This document shows, piece after piece, positions 6,702 through 7,958 of a stretch of DNA of 7,958 bases (position 1 is its first letter; every line of letters starts with the position of its first letter). Location of the stretch: contig JBAZRN010000036.1 in assembly GCA_041663325.1 (NCBI GenBank), positions 1 through 7,958 of the forward strand, in the 5' to 3' direction. The notes under the pieces were generated by a model. It saw only the letters and a list, made by a program, of their open reading frames with translations. It searched no databases and was not told the origin of the DNA. The stretch is from CAJBLF01 sp041663325. GTDB taxonomy: Bacteria > Patescibacteriota > Gracilibacteria > Absconditabacterales > Absconditicoccaceae. Position numbers and translations under genes: made by a program.

Positions 6702-7400
6702 CTATTTCTTATAAAATATCATATTCCCATCTATGCTATATACAAGACCGCTGCTAAATATATATTGGTCATTCATATATTCAATCTTTATTTCCTCATT
6801 ATTAATTTTGGTATACAGATTTTCATAAATACTTGAATAAAAGAATGTTCAAATTAAAGAAAAACCAATACACATGAACATAATAATGTTTGAAACTATT
6901 GATTCTCTGGTGACCATCTTATTTAGTACAATTTCAATCCCTGCAATCAATCAGAAGATAAATCATAATAGAATGAATCATATACATAAAGAATAGTACA
7001 TATTTGACTTAGAAAAAAAGAAGAAATAATATACTCACATGAAGAATAATGTAGGCAGTATTCATAAAAAGAGATTAAAATATTTGTATGTAGCTACTCT
7101 TTCGAATAAGAGATATAACCGTTTTCCCCCAATATATAATCATACATTAGTTACTAGATAAAACACTAAAACATGCAAAAACAAAAATACAGAATCATTA
7201 AACATCTGGTTTCGGCTAAAAAATCAAAATCAAATTTTGTTGTCTACAGAGAATATTCTTGAAGCTTGTAAATAAGCTGCAAATATCATAAATACAACCA
7301 TTACCTCTCAAAGCAATATTCAGTGTTTTTTTATATTATTCAATCAATCACTCAATTCTTTCATAAAAAAGGTATCTTTAGCTGCGCTTTTGCTTTTCAT
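6702..7400 (-). CDS. five-helix integral membrane protein, unknown function (232 aa)
   Basis: A charged N-terminus (MKSKSAAKDTFFMKELSDG) is followed by about five hydrophobic segments: around GEVMVVFMIFAAYL, VFLFLHVLVFYLVTNV, LFLGILPTLFFMGVYYFFFF, YSLCIGFILLGFIFGLIAG and IIMFMCIGFSLIGTFFY. A soluble tail of roughly 40 residues ends MNDQYIFSSGLVYSIDGNMIFYKK in two parts: a charged stretch (NNEEIKIE) and a beta-like stretch. Twelve in-frame TGA codons are read as Gly, mostly within helices; the stop is TAG, the only TAG stop here. GGTGA three bases before the ATG is a possible ribosome site. It begins 12 bases after the hsdS stop and is followed at once by the HEPN-like gene. A membrane partner of a nuclease-type effector is a common defence layout, but I recognise no family. 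Confidence 0.8.
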
Positions 7401-7412
7401 TTCACCTACACT

Positions 7413-7958
7413 TTACAAACTAAAACTCCTCTGCATCTCTGCCCGATACAGCTCTTCTAGCTTCGCTAACGCGAGCTTATGCTCGGATTTTTGAGCTTCT
7501 ATCTGAGCGATGATGTCGGCGAATTTTTGCTGAAGAGGAAATGGCGGAAGTGGAACCAATTCAGTATTAAATAAATTTCTATTTAACGTTGGAACTCCGG
7601 CTCATCTTACATAACGATTTAAATCAAACGCTCTCAGGTAAAAAGCAACATATATTGGATTATTTCATTTAAGACTTTCTGAATAGAGAGCTGTATTTAA
7701 TGGCCAATAATTTCATTCTATATATTGAACTTCTCATATAGTCCCTGAACGTCCAGTGACTACTCATGGTCATTCAGCCTTATACTTATTATGATACCCG
7801 ACTATATTAGTTGAAGCAATCACTGGATATTCTCAAGCCATCCTATCTTGTATTGGAAGATCATGTCATCTTTTCAGAACAACTACATCTGTAAATATTT
7901 TTTTATCCCATTTTTTTTCATTAGTTCTAAGATCGCCAAACATCTCCAAGAAGATTGA
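7413..7958 (-). CDS. hsdS: type I restriction specificity subunit HsdS, C-terminal half (181 aa visible, 5' end cut by window)
   Basis: HsdS recognises the bipartite DNA target and anchors the methylase and nuclease subunits. The visible part starts in the central conserved region (SIFLEMFGD) and enters a target-recognition domain: LKRGHDLP, GEYPVIASTN, VTGRSGTIGEV, NYWPLNTALY and RGAGVPTLNRN are the typical landmarks in the expected order. It ends in the distal coiled-coil helix after VPLPPFPLQQKFADI, finishing QRSFSL. Eight in-frame TGA codons are read as Gly, including the RG.DLP and GR.GTIG glycines or their neighbours. The usual length is about 400 aa, so the first recognition domain lies beyond the window. 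hsdM is not adjacent; a membrane protein, a HEPN-like gene and a toxin-antitoxin pair lie between. Confidence 0.93.

Noticed and set aside
72..7958. Apparent wholesale pseudogenisation, with every gene interrupted by TGA
   Set aside because: The interruptions are only TGA, fall on conserved glycines and leave intact frames ending in TAA or TAG, which is the signature of code 25 and not of decay.
1..7958. CRISPR array or insertion sequence
   Set aside because: No regularly spaced long repeats, no transposase-like frame and no terminal inverted repeats were seen on either strand.

Overview
The window comes from an AT-rich bacterium that reads TGA as glycine (translation table 25), so Candidatus Gracilibacteria (BD1-5) or Absconditabacteria (SR1). 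Under the standard code every gene here breaks into pieces at TGA. Reading TGA as Gly joins the pieces into full-length proteins, and many of the recoded codons fall on invariant glycines: the helix-hairpin-helix loops of RuvA, the KGGT and FGYYR positions of AbiEii, the DPACGTAG loop of HsdM and the QGPVP of the Panacea domain. Stops in use are TAA and one TAG. All supported protein genes lie on the minus strand, so transcription runs from high to low coordinates. Clear Shine-Dalgarno sequences are rare.

Reading in the direction of transcription: (1) 7958-5944 is an apparent operon of the C-terminal half of hsdS (type I restriction specificity subunit), a five-helix membrane protein, and a Ymh/TIGR02391 protein with an Rx4H motif typical of HEPN ribonucleases. 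(2) 5943-5569 has no protein gene. It holds a degenerate tRNA-like sequence on the plus strand, scattered AATACCTATA repeats, and the promoter and operators of the next unit. (3) 5473-2845 is a second operon: an XRE helix-turn-helix plus Panacea (DUF4065) antitoxin, an overlapping RelE/HigB-like toxin, and hsdM (type I N6-adenine methyltransferase). A possible 30-codon ORF follows, then an intrinsic terminator at 2704-2724. (4) 2656-2204 is a shortened DinD-like gene, probably a remnant. (5) 2258-719 is a type IV abiEi-abiEii toxin-antitoxin pair with its own promoter and an inverted-repeat operator. (6) 623-24 is the housekeeping gene ruvA with a probable terminator.

The region reads as a small defence island next to ruvA. 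A type I restriction-modification locus has its specificity and methylation genes about 3 kb apart, and between them sit a membrane/HEPN pair and a Panacea toxin-antitoxin pair. An AbiE pair follows beyond the terminator. No hsdR lies in the window. The least described part is the hsdS-linked membrane protein plus HEPN-like gene pair. All identities rest on reading motifs by eye; no database search was run.
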